Shown: in pieces, positions 16,037-23,523 of the stretch | Layout of the letters: the number at the start of each line of letters is the position of its first letter | Numbering within the stretch: the stretch's first letter is position 1 | Origin: Spirosoma luteum DSM 19990 | GTDB taxonomy: Bacteria > Bacteroidota > Bacteroidia > Cytophagales > Spirosomataceae | NCBI RefSeq assembly: GCF_000374065.1 | Contig: NZ_KB893250.1 | Location: forward strand, 16,224 to 80,223 | Length of the DNA stretch: 64,000 nucleotides | Reading direction: 5' to 3' | Program-made: the position numbers and the translations under genes | Notes under the pieces: model-generated | The model's input: the letters and a program-made list of their open reading frames with translations, nothing else | Databases searched by the model: none | Told to the model about the DNA's origin: nothing

Positions 16037-17383
16037 ATGCAAACCACTCTTGCAACCGACGTTAAATTTTTGCTCAAAGACCCACGTTCTACCGAGCCAA
16101 CCCTTGTTTCCCTGATTTACCGTTACGACAACCGACGGTTTGTTTACTCGACCGGGCAATTTGTTGATCCGTACCAATGGGACACCGAAAACCAACGGGC
16201 CTACGCCAACCAGAAGAACCGTACCGAACGCCACCAGCACGAAACGATTAACGCCCACCTCGACCGACATCGGGCCGCACTGGTTCGGGTAATGAACGGC
16301 ATACAGTTGGCCGGGTTACCGCTCGACAATCCACTAATCAAATTTCATCTTGATAAGGAGTTGGGCCGCGTAAGAGCCGCCAAACCTGCACCGGTAAAGG
16401 AAGAGGATAAAGAAACCTTTTTGGGGTACATATCCCGATTTGTGGAGGATGCCCGGGCGGGCCGACGGTTGAACGCCAAAAACGCCCGGTTTGCCAATGG
16501 GACGCTGAAAAACTTCATGAAGTTCCGAAACATACTGACCGACTATCAGGCAAATACCCGCCACCCCATCAACTACGATTCCTTTACGCTCGACTTTTAC
16601 GACCGGTTCAAAAAGTACCTGACTACACAAGGGCATTCGCTCAATTACGTGGGTGCGATTTTGAACGGGGTTAAAATGCTACTCAAACAGGCATACCGTG
16701 AGGGACTTCACCATAGCACCGACTTTCAGCACAAGGACTTTAGAAAGATTGAAGAGGAGGTAGATACTATTTACCTCAGCAATGAGGAACTGGCGAACCT
16801 GTATGCACTTGATCTGACCAATGATGTTCGGCTCGACCGGGTACGGGATCTATTTCTGATTGGTTGCTACACCGGATTACGGTTTTCGGACTACACCGAA
16901 TTACGGCCGCTCAACATATCGTTTGGGGGCCGTATCTTGAGTGTAACGACGCAAAAGACAGCCGCCCGGGTTTCGATACCTCTAAACCCGAATGTGTTGG
17001 AGATGCTCGATAAATACAAGGGCGTACCACCTCGCACCATGTCGAACCAGAAGTTTAACCAATACCTCAAAGAATTGGGAAAGGTTGCCGGACTAACGGC
17101 ACCGGTTGAGCGGACCCGCACCCAGGGCGGTATACGTTCGACTCTGACAGCGCAAAAGTGGGAATTGCTAACCACCCACACCGCCCGGCGTTCGTTCGCT
17201 ACAAACGCATTCTTGGCGGGTGTTTCGCCGGTATCCATTATGAAAATAACCGGGCACAAGTCGGAAACGCAATTCATGAAGTACATCAAAGTAACGGGCG
17301 AACAGAACGCCCGGTTGTTGCTGGAGCATCCGCACTTTGGCGGGACTGGCATACCAGTACCGACCGCGCTGAAAATAGCCTGA
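16037..17383 (+). CDS. Tyrosine recombinase / integrase
   Basis: A 448-residue site-specific recombinase of the Bacteroidota type: an N-terminal arm-binding domain, a SAM-like core-binding domain (about 110-230) and a catalytic domain. Catalytic residues are visible: Arg282 in TGLRFSD, the beta-hairpin Lys in TTQKTAARV, His381 and Arg384 in HTARRSF, His407 in ITGHKS and the nucleophile Tyr416 in FMKYIKV. All are intact, so the element is likely still mobile. It sits next to its attachment site and should integrate into and excise from the tRNA-Arg gene. Confidence 0.95.
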   Translation: MQTTLATDVKFLLKDPRSTEPTLVSLIYRYDNRRFVYSTGQFVDPYQWDTENQRAYANQKNRTERHQHETINAHLDRHRAALVRVMNGIQLAGLPLDNPLIKFHLDKELGRVRAAKPAPVKEEDKETFLGYISRFVEDARAGRRLNAKNARFANGTLKNFMKFRNILTDYQANTRHPINYDSFTLDFYDRFKKYLTTQGHSLNYVGAILNGVKMLLKQAYREGLHHSTDFQHKDFRKIEEEVDTIYLSNEELANLYALDLTNDVRLDRVRDLFLIGCYTGLRFSDYTELRPLNISFGGRILSVTTQKTAARVSIPLNPNVLEMLDKYKGVPPRTMSNQKFNQYLKELGKVAGLTAPVERTRTQGGIRSTLTAQKWELLTTHTARRSFATNAFLAGVSPVSIMKITGHKSETQFMKYIKVTGEQNARLLLEHPHFGGTGIPVPTALKIA

Positions 17384-17567
17384 CACCTTAACAAAACTTA
17401 ACATTTGACTACCCGCGCCGGGGGTGAAACGTTACAAAGGTGACAAGTAAGGGGGCAAAACACTACAGTAACTACAAGGGGTATGGGGGTAAGTAAGGGC
17501 GGGAATGCCGCAAATAACCCACTTGAAAAGACGCTGCCGGCCAATTAACCATTAAGAAGTAATTAAC

Positions 17568-17580
17568 GACCAAACCAAGT
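17568..17580 (+). promoter_or_regulatory. GACCAAACCAAGT motif before cargo gene
   Basis: An exact copy of the 13-mer upstream of the integrase, again ending 8 nt before the start codon. Further exact copies occur at 18458-18470 (inside the cargo gene, immediately before an in-frame ATG) and 26129-26141 (no gene follows). Confidence 0.6.
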
Positions 17581-17588
17581 TCAACCGA

Positions 17589-19256
17589 ATGATTAGAACC
17601 ATATCAATAGATAGGGCTATTGGATTCTATCCCTCCATCATTCAATTCGGCATTCTTTTTTTATCGAATGACCGCTCATTAAATACTTCCGAAACCAACG
17701 ACCTGATTGAGAGACTACAAAAAGTAAGTGAGTCTACTTCATTCACGGAGAAACTAACCTTTTGGTTAAATAATAAAATATGCGTGACTCACATTTGGCT
17801 TTGTGATACATCATCACTTGTTGAGGGAGAAAACCGGGAAGAAGTCAGATACAAAACAGAATTGGGTCCACCAAGTCCAGACATTGTTTTCGCACTTTAT
17901 CCATCGACCCCACTAGAAGTAGTAGAAATTAATTTAAAGAATATAGCTACCGGACTTGAATACACCGGATCATTTGACAGGTACAAAAGTGATTACTTAG
18001 CATTATTAGAAGAAAATAGAAGTAGCGCATTCCTATTGAACAGAATAAAGAATGACCTAAATGAAGTAAAGAAGAAATTTTCAGATCACAACAATAGACT
18101 CGTTTTTTTGGATATCCAAGAACACCAATGGAGTGATTCATTTCGAGATGGTACAGATAGTCTAAATTTGAACGACTACAAAATATGGAATCGCAGTGAG
18201 ACTTCAATATCAAATTTGAGTGCAGTTAGCCGCTATGCCCAAGGTCCTTATTTATTCCATTTCGTTGATCTACCCGAAGATGTCATAGGTGCAGCTAAAG
18301 GATATTTGAATTGCCAGATTGTACCTTTTCTAGAAGGGTTGGTGGTACAATACTCCAATAAGTCAAATTTAGAAACTAAGGCAATTCCGAATTATTCGAA
18401 TACTGATTACAACCCACCCAATTCAACCAGATTGGATAGTAATAATTATAAACCATTGACCAAACCAAGTATGAAAATTGAAACAGATAGGTTAGAATTA
18501 ATTATTCAGACACTGGATCACATTTTTGTTGATTCAAGATATGAGTTTCGTACCAGGTGGAATAATGGGAGTTTAGGTAGTCCTTTATGCAAATTATATG
18601 TTTATTATCAATCGCTAACAAATACATGGAGGGACAATAGAACGTTGGTCCTCGACCCATATGCTCTCGAATCAGAAATAAAAGACAACTTTCTTTCTGT
18701 GAATGAACAACAGAAATCAAACTACATCAAATTACTGAAACACAAACTTTCATATCTAAAAGAAGAGGAGCAAAAAACTATTAAATCACTGGAAGAATTA
18801 AAAATTGATATTGAAAACGGGTTAGTTGATCGAGATCAAATTATTGATTACAATCATAGTAGGGTATCAACATTTGTATACTATATGGAAGATACCTTGA
18901 GGATGGCCGATAGAGTAGAAAGAATAATTAATGAAAATATTGAAGTTTTCTGCTCTGAACCGATAAATCAAGAATTAAATACAGCACTATTAAACTCAGA
19001 ACCGTGCGTAAAACTTCAATGGAACGGGGCGGCTGATACTCTTTACGATATTTTCAGGCAACTAAAAAACCATCATTTGCCAAACGGTTCGGCACTGGTT
19101 GAGGATAGTTATGACAACATAGCTATTTTTATCAAACAGGTATTTACTGGGTTTGATGGAGTAGAGACTTCAACAATTAGGGGGGAACTGACCAAAAATA
19201 AACGGCCTAAGAAATCTTTCAACCGAATTGACCTTGACTTGACCGAACCGGATTGA
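17589..19256 (+). CDS. AT-rich cargo protein of unknown function, RteC-like C-terminus
   Basis: A 555-residue soluble protein visibly richer in A/T than the flanking genes, a sign of separate ancestry. I do not recognise the N-terminal 320 residues, which contain acidic patches and a WLNNKICVTHIWLCD hydrophobic segment. Residues about 390-470 are a charged helical, coiled-coil-like zone (LKEEEQKTIKSLEELKIDIE). The last about 80 residues (CVKLQWNGAADTLYDIFRQL, then NIAIFIKQVFTGF) resemble the C-terminal domain of RteC-like proteins of Bacteroidota conjugative transposons. It has its own upstream motif and terminator. It could be a regulator or a defence/cargo gene; I cannot decide. Confidence 0.6.
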   Translation: MIRTISIDRAIGFYPSIIQFGILFLSNDRSLNTSETNDLIERLQKVSESTSFTEKLTFWLNNKICVTHIWLCDTSSLVEGENREEVRYKTELGPPSPDIVFALYPSTPLEVVEINLKNIATGLEYTGSFDRYKSDYLALLEENRSSAFLLNRIKNDLNEVKKKFSDHNNRLVFLDIQEHQWSDSFRDGTDSLNLNDYKIWNRSETSISNLSAVSRYAQGPYLFHFVDLPEDVIGAAKGYLNCQIVPFLEGLVVQYSNKSNLETKAIPNYSNTDYNPPNSTRLDSNNYKPLTKPSMKIETDRLELIIQTLDHIFVDSRYEFRTRWNNGSLGSPLCKLYVYYQSLTNTWRDNRTLVLDPYALESEIKDNFLSVNEQQKSNYIKLLKHKLSYLKEEEQKTIKSLEELKIDIENGLVDRDQIIDYNHSRVSTFVYYMEDTLRMADRVERIINENIEVFCSEPINQELNTALLNSEPCVKLQWNGAADTLYDIFRQLKNHHLPNGSALVEDSYDNIAIFIKQVFTGFDGVETSTIRGELTKNKRPKKSFNRIDLDLTEPD

Positions 19257-19272
19257 TTGTACGTCGAATTTG

Positions 19273-19300
19273 ATACGCCAAAAAGTACGGCGTATTTTTT
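19273..19300 (+). terminator. Rho-independent terminator after cargo gene
   Basis: ATACGCC (19273-19279) pairs with GGCGTAT (19289-19295), followed by a T6 run. It lies 16 bp after the cargo gene stop. Confidence 0.8.
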
Positions 19301-19345
19301 GCCTTTACGTAGACCTACACCTTTACTGAAACAAACGCAAATGCT

Positions 19346-19681
19346 ATGTTTCAGCAAACAATTCAAATCACAATGACCCCCGATCAGTTAGGCGAACTGG
19401 TACGCGGGGCGGTTCGCTCAGAGTTAGCGACCTACACACCACCCGCGCCGGAAGGCTCTGACCTCCCCGAACTGCTAACCCGTCGGCAAACGTCCGATAC
19501 CTTGCAGGTATCACTAACAACCCTCCATGATTGGGCACTCGATACAGAGGAACGTTCGGCCGTATTGTTACCCCTCAAAATAAACGGGCGGGTCCGCTAT
19601 CGTCGGGTTGATGTACTGGCGGCACTCAAACAGCCGCGCCGGTTCAAACACACTAAGGCAGTGGAGGGCCGGGGCAAATGA
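19346..19681 (+). CDS. Helix-turn-helix (excisionase-like) DNA-binding protein
   Basis: A 111-residue protein. Residues 44-95 form a MerR/excisionase-type winged helix (ELLTRRQTSDTLQVSLTTLH then VRYRRVDVLAALK), the usual architecture of helix-turn-helix proteins in Bacteroidota mobile elements. The N-terminal part is a short helical region. In this position it probably controls excision or replication. It ends in an ATGA overlap with the next gene, so the two are translationally coupled. Confidence 0.75.
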   Translation: MFQQTIQITMTPDQLGELVRGAVRSELATYTPPAPEGSDLPELLTRRQTSDTLQVSLTTLHDWALDTEERSAVLLPLKINGRVRYRRVDVLAALKQPRRFKHTKAVEGRGK

Positions 19682-20100
19682 CGTATATACCCGCATCCCA
19701 CATGGTCACGTTCGCGCTCGATGCCGACAAAGGCCGTTATACCGTTGAAACCTGTGAACCCGGATTTACCCGTGTCCCTCGTGAGTTGATTGTAGAGGAC
19801 CGACGATTCAACGACGACATAAACGCCAACCTCATCCTGCGGGGCACCGAAACGGAAAAGAAAACCGGGGGGCGTTCGGTCAAATTCTTTACCGGACTGC
19901 TACCGACCACCCAGACGGGCGTTTTCCTTGGAAACGTGCTGACCTTTGGGCGCAACGGCGAACGCATCCGCAACGGCGTTCTATTGCGTTTCTCGACCGA
20001 TGCCGGCCGAATGACCCTGCGCTACTTTCCCGCCTATTATCCCTATCCTGACGGGCGGGCCGCATTCGTGTCGGCCGTTCTTGACCGGGGGCTACTCTGA
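19678..20100 (+). CDS. Element-encoded hypothetical protein
   Basis: A 140-residue soluble protein, probably mostly beta (MVTFALDADKGRYTVETCEP, GVFLGNVLTFGRNGE, MTLRYFPAYYPYPDG). Its ATG overlaps the stop codon of the HTH gene by 4 bp. I do not recognise a family. Position between a DNA-binding protein and the Rep-like gene suggests a role in element replication or maintenance. Confidence 0.6.
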   Translation: MTYIPASHMVTFALDADKGRYTVETCEPGFTRVPRELIVEDRRFNDDINANLILRGTETEKKTGGRSVKFFTGLLPTTQTGVFLGNVLTFGRNGERIRNGVLLRFSTDAGRMTLRYFPAYYPYPDGRAAFVSAVLDRGLL

Positions 20101-20143
20101 CCCCACCGGACCAAACTAACAATCAAACAACCACATAAACCAC

Positions 20144-20171
20144 CGCCCCCGATTGTGACGAATCGGGGGCG
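20144..20171. repeat. Perfect hairpin with GTGACG loop upstream of Rep-like gene
   Basis: CGCCCCCGATT (20144-20154) and AATCGGGGGCG (20161-20171) are an 11-bp perfect stem with a 6-nt loop GTGACG, and no T-tract follows. The loop and stem top (TTGTGACGAATC) resemble the CTGTCACGAATT repeats inside the downstream gene. It could be part of an origin rather than a terminator. Confidence 0.5.
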
Positions 20172-20183
20172 AACAATACCACT

Positions 20184-21824
20184 ATGTACGACGGAACAAA
20201 AATAAACCACCTGGCAGCAAGTGCAACACTACTGCTATCCATTGACCGGCTGAAATTTGCCTTACCCATTAACGAACAAACGGGCGAAGTCATTAGACGA
20301 CCGCGACGGGCTGACGACCGGGGGCTGACTTTTACGTTGATTCCGCAACTATCAGGTAACGGTTACCGGGTTGAGTTGAAAGGAAGTTTGCACAACTTTT
20401 ACAACCATGTACGGGATAGGGCCGCGCTGGGTAACTCCGATCAGTTCATAGTCGACCACCTGCTGACCGCGCTCGATCACTTGGTGACTGCCTACCAGAT
20501 TGACCCGTTCAACTCTAAACTAAATAATATTGAATTTGGGGTGAATGTTGCGTTACCTTTTCCGGTTGCGCTCGTCTTACAGAACCTAGTCAGCTACAAG
20601 AACCGTCCCTTCACCCGCGACACCCGCAGCGATACCCTTTACTACCAGTGCGAAACTCAACGCTACGTTGTCAAACTATACGACAAGGGCCACCAGTACG
20701 GACTGACAACAAATCTGCTACGAGTTGAGGTGAAGGTTTTGCGAATGGAATACCTACGGAGCCGGGGCGTATGCCTGACTACGTTAGCGGACTTGCTGAA
20801 TGTTGCCAACTACGAAACCATTGGGGCGTTACTAGTCGACACGTTCAAGGCTATCATTTTTGACGACCCCACTATTGACCCCACCCGGCTAACCAGCCGC
20901 GAACGGAGCATCTACGAAAACGGGCGCAACCCCCGATTTTGGCATATACCCGACGACCTGACCCCCACCCAGGCAAATACCAACCGCCAACGATTGCACC
21001 GCGCAGAACAACGTTACCGGGCACTCCTGAGCCACTACCGACGGGGGGCTGACTGGCAGACAAAAACAGCCGAATTAATTGCCCAAACATGGGAGCAATT
21101 AACCACCGTTTCCGACGACCTGCTGACCCGTATTGACCAACACCGGGCGGCATGGACTGACCTTACTTTTGGGTTACTTTTGAGCGATAAAATTCAGGCC
21201 GAGAAATTAGAGGATAATAAGAAAAACCCGCAAAATACGGACACCCAAAAAATACCCAATAGCTGTGATGGAGCTGCCATAAACCCGCCCGAAACCTGTC
21301 ACGAATTAACCAACTTGACAATTCCCGTTTATGGGATTTTTTCAGGGAATTTACCTGCAACCTGTCACGAATTAACCACCCCCGAAAAACCCGATTTGTC
21401 ACGAAATAACCCCTTGTATTTAGGAGTAATACATGACACCTCCAACACCCACACCACCACCGGACCGGGGGCTATCATTTGCCCAGTAACAAAGGTGAAA
21501 ATAGATGACCCATGGCCGGGGCAAATCTTTGTAACACAAACCACCCTCCGCACCGACCGCGACCTGCTGACGGAGTTGGAACAGTTGTTTACCTGCTACC
21601 GTAAAGGGTCAAAGGAGGACCAACCCACCCGCACCGCTCACAATGTTCGCAACATACCTAGCAACATCCGCAACAACCTACGGCGAAAGTTGATCCGAAC
21701 AATTTACGGGCCGGGGGGAGGTCAGTTGTCATTGTTTGCGGCATCAGACATGGTAAGAATCACAGACCAAGAACGGGCCGCGCTCGACTATTGGAAGGGC
21801 ACCCGGTTTGAATTACCGATCTGA
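20184..21824 (+). CDS. Possible replication initiator (Rep-like)
   Basis: A 546-residue protein. The N-terminal 270 residues resemble rolling-circle replication initiators of the Rep_trans/RstA type: LNNIEFGVNV, TLYYQCETQRYVVKLYDKG and LLRVEVKVLRMEYL correspond to the conserved strand, Tyr/Asp/Lys segment and basic strand of that fold. No HUH motif is seen. Residues about 340-430 are a low-complexity linker containing direct DNA repeats, and the C-terminus is a small charged domain (RRKLIRTIYGPGGGQLSLF). The Rep call is inference; the family could instead be another element-specific DNA-binding protein. Confidence 0.45.
   Translation: MYDGTKINHLAASATLLLSIDRLKFALPINEQTGEVIRRPRRADDRGLTFTLIPQLSGNGYRVELKGSLHNFYNHVRDRAALGNSDQFIVDHLLTALDHLVTAYQIDPFNSKLNNIEFGVNVALPFPVALVLQNLVSYKNRPFTRDTRSDTLYYQCETQRYVVKLYDKGHQYGLTTNLLRVEVKVLRMEYLRSRGVCLTTLADLLNVANYETIGALLVDTFKAIIFDDPTIDPTRLTSRERSIYENGRNPRFWHIPDDLTPTQANTNRQRLHRAEQRYRALLSHYRRGADWQTKTAELIAQTWEQLTTVSDDLLTRIDQHRAAWTDLTFGLLLSDKIQAEKLEDNKKNPQNTDTQKIPNSCDGAAINPPETCHELTNLTIPVYGIFSGNLPATCHELTTPEKPDLSRNNPLYLGVIHDTSNTHTTTGPGAIICPVTKVKIDDPWPGQIFVTQTTLRTDRDLLTELEQLFTCYRKGSKEDQPTRTAHNVRNIPSNIRNNLRRKLIRTIYGPGGGQLSLFAASDMVRITDQERAALDYWKGTRFELPI
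21293..21412 (+). repeat. Iteron-like direct repeats inside the Rep-like gene
   Basis: AACCTGTCACGAATTAACCA occurs exactly at 21293-21312 and 21359-21378, and a variant (TTTGTCACGAAATAACC) at 21396-21412. In the protein they read TCHELTNL, TCHELTTP and LSRNNPL, so the repeat lies in a variable linker and the DNA, not the protein, seems conserved. Confidence 0.65.
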
Positions 21825-21975
21825 GCGAATTAATGATTTTTCTCGAGTCAATACGCGCATGTTAGCCAACATCTCAACATGATCACGACATACAACCGAG
21901 TGAATAGAAGATTTTTTCGACACGACACGCGCGCGGGACTGAGGCAAACAACTAGCTATAGGAGTTTGAGGGCTA

Positions 21976-22620
21976 TCATTTACGGCGTATATAAGTTTTG
22001 TTCCCTTTGCTGTTGTAATAATATTTTCCACCACGCGGCCCGGTATGAATAGTTGCACCAGTAGTAGGTGTACTATACATTGTTGACTCCGTTTTGTCAC
22101 TGGCAGATTGTGTATTCGTGTTTCTGTAGGAAGGGTATTTGTCTATGGAATTATAAGTAGGGCGATAACCTGCCTTTTCTTTAAACTTCTTTTGAGCAAC
22201 AGCGTACACACTTTGATCACGGATGAAGAATAGGTAATTGTGATATTCAACACCCTGCCAACCTTGCAACTGTATAGGCTCATACAATGTGCTGATTGTG
22301 TCTCCAACTGAAAGGGACGTCAACCGACGACTAGTTGTTTCTGGCCTTTCATAAACATCACAAGGTTTCAGGAAAACGTAATAGTACCGCGTGTATGTTT
22401 CCTTACCAGAAATTGATTTTAATTTAGGAGAACAGCAGATAGTGAAGATGGAAAGAATCATCAATGATACCGCCCTCAAAAGTGTTTGAGGAGTAATGTG
22501 TATCTTTCCTTTAGTTCTTTTCAATTCAATCGAAGTTGTTGCCGGAAGGCTGTTGACCAAAAAGGAGGTCATAAATCCAAGTTTCATAATGGCGTGTTTT
22601 TCATCAAAGGATATAGTCAA
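21976..22620 (-). CDS. Envelope protein with SH3-like region and GPRGGKYYY tail
   Basis: Up to 214 residues, on the strand opposite to the rest of the element. A hydrophobic segment LMILSIFTICCSP suggests membrane or lipid anchoring; the true start may be an internal Met before it. Residues about 85-150 look like an SH3-type domain (VYERPETTSRRLTSLSVGDT). The last 25 residues (THTGPRGG-type, here IHTGPRGGKYYYNSKGNKTY) form a short basic motif seen at the C-terminus of many Bacteroidota secreted or phage-like proteins. Low GC relative to flanks suggests transfer. Function unknown. Confidence 0.55.
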   Translation of the reverse strand: MTISFDEKHAIMKLGFMTSFLVNSLPATTSIELKRTKGKIHITPQTLLRAVSLMILSIFTICCSPKLKSISGKETYTRYYYVFLKPCDVYERPETTSRRLTSLSVGDTISTLYEPIQLQGWQGVEYHNYLFFIRDQSVYAVAQKKFKEKAGYRPTYNSIDKYPSYRNTNTQSASDKTESTMYSTPTTGATIHTGPRGGKYYYNSKGNKTYIRRK

Positions 22621-23092
22621 CGTAGTTTACCCTTTCTATTCCACTTTGTAAGACAAAGTGGAATAGTCACAAAAGGGAGGGGCATTTATATTTCCAGCCG
22701 CGCCGGACTGTCAACCGTTGGCCTGTTTAGTTCTTATTCGTGCAATACTGCTGAGGGGGGTACATCTTCATCATATGTACGGGGAGGGGTACATTTATTC
22801 TCTACCGTTTGCCCAAAGGTCAACCGTTAGCCTAGCAACAAAGAAACGGTGCCATAATTCAGGGGTGGGGGTATATGGTTGTAAGTCCCTAGCAAGTGCC
22901 CAAATCACCACCGTTAGTCCTGCGAAGAAAAAACGGTGTCAAAATTCGCCGTTTATTACCCCTGTACTGAAATGAGTACTTTAGTGACATACGGAATAAA
23001 AACGGTTATAAGACGGAATAGAAACGGGACGAACGGAATAGCGGTAAAAGGCTGGAAAACGGTTAATAACAACGAAGGTAGAAGGACGAAAC
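22621..23092. repeat. Repeat-rich intergenic zone with ACCGTT/AACGGT hairpin elements
   Basis: Contains a perfect 14-bp hairpin (22636-22649 with 22653-22666, core CTATTCCACTTTGT) and hairpin units of the form ACCGTTAGCC...AACGGTGCCA followed by AAAATTC and G-rich GGGGTGGGGG: 22823-22873 and 22910-22947, with a half unit at 22714. Related units occur at 25931-25980 and 32269-32318. GGGGCATTTATA...CAGCCGCGCCGG at 22679-22706 is also shared with 32234-32260. No gene seen. Confidence 0.7.
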
Positions 23093-23434
23093 ATGGCAAG
23101 GTATAACATTTGGCAGGATGGAATAAACACCCGGTTCACCTCCGAGAATCAACCCGCCAACCGGGGGCGCAAAAAAGGCAAACCCAACCGGGCAACACTT
23201 TTGCGGGTAATGATGAAAGTTATTCAGGATGCTACGCAGAGGATTGAGCAGGAACGGCGGGACCATCGTAACGCCCTACGGCGGGAACGCTACTGGGCAA
23301 AAAAACGGCTGCATCACGCGCCGGTTAAACGTCTGTTTCAGGCTGTTGGTCGTGATAATGTTGACAACGATGGATTGGAGAGTGTGGAGGTGCTGAAATT
23401 GAAAGTCAACGGCAACATCGAATGGCAGCCGTAG
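23093..23434 (+). CDS. DUF5681-like basic protein
   Basis: A 113-residue basic protein. The N-terminus (IWQDGINTRFTSENQPANRG then RKKGKPNRATLLRVM) has the F..xNQPxNRGRxKGxxN pattern of DUF5681-like proteins, which often accompany phage or mobile-element genes. A charged helix (RIEQERRDHRNALRRERYW) follows. A frameshifted homologue lies at 35111-35420. Possibly DNA-binding; role unknown. Confidence 0.65.
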   Translation: MARYNIWQDGINTRFTSENQPANRGRKKGKPNRATLLRVMMKVIQDATQRIEQERRDHRNALRRERYWAKKRLHHAPVKRLFQAVGRDNVDNDGLESVEVLKLKVNGNIEWQP

Positions 23435-23470
23435 CGACGCGCTGACCATACGTGCATCCCCCAAACAGCC

Positions 23471-23501
23471 AAAAGGCCCCCACTATCAGCGGGGGCCTTT
23501 T
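23471..23501. terminator. Bidirectional terminator
   Basis: AAAAGGCCCCC (23471-23481) and GGGGGCCTTTT (23491-23501) with A/T runs at both ends, between convergent DUF5681-like and FG-GAP genes. A near copy is at 29819-29848 after the third FG-GAP gene. Confidence 0.9.
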
Positions 23502-23523
23502 GATTGCCTAAGTAAAAGACAAA

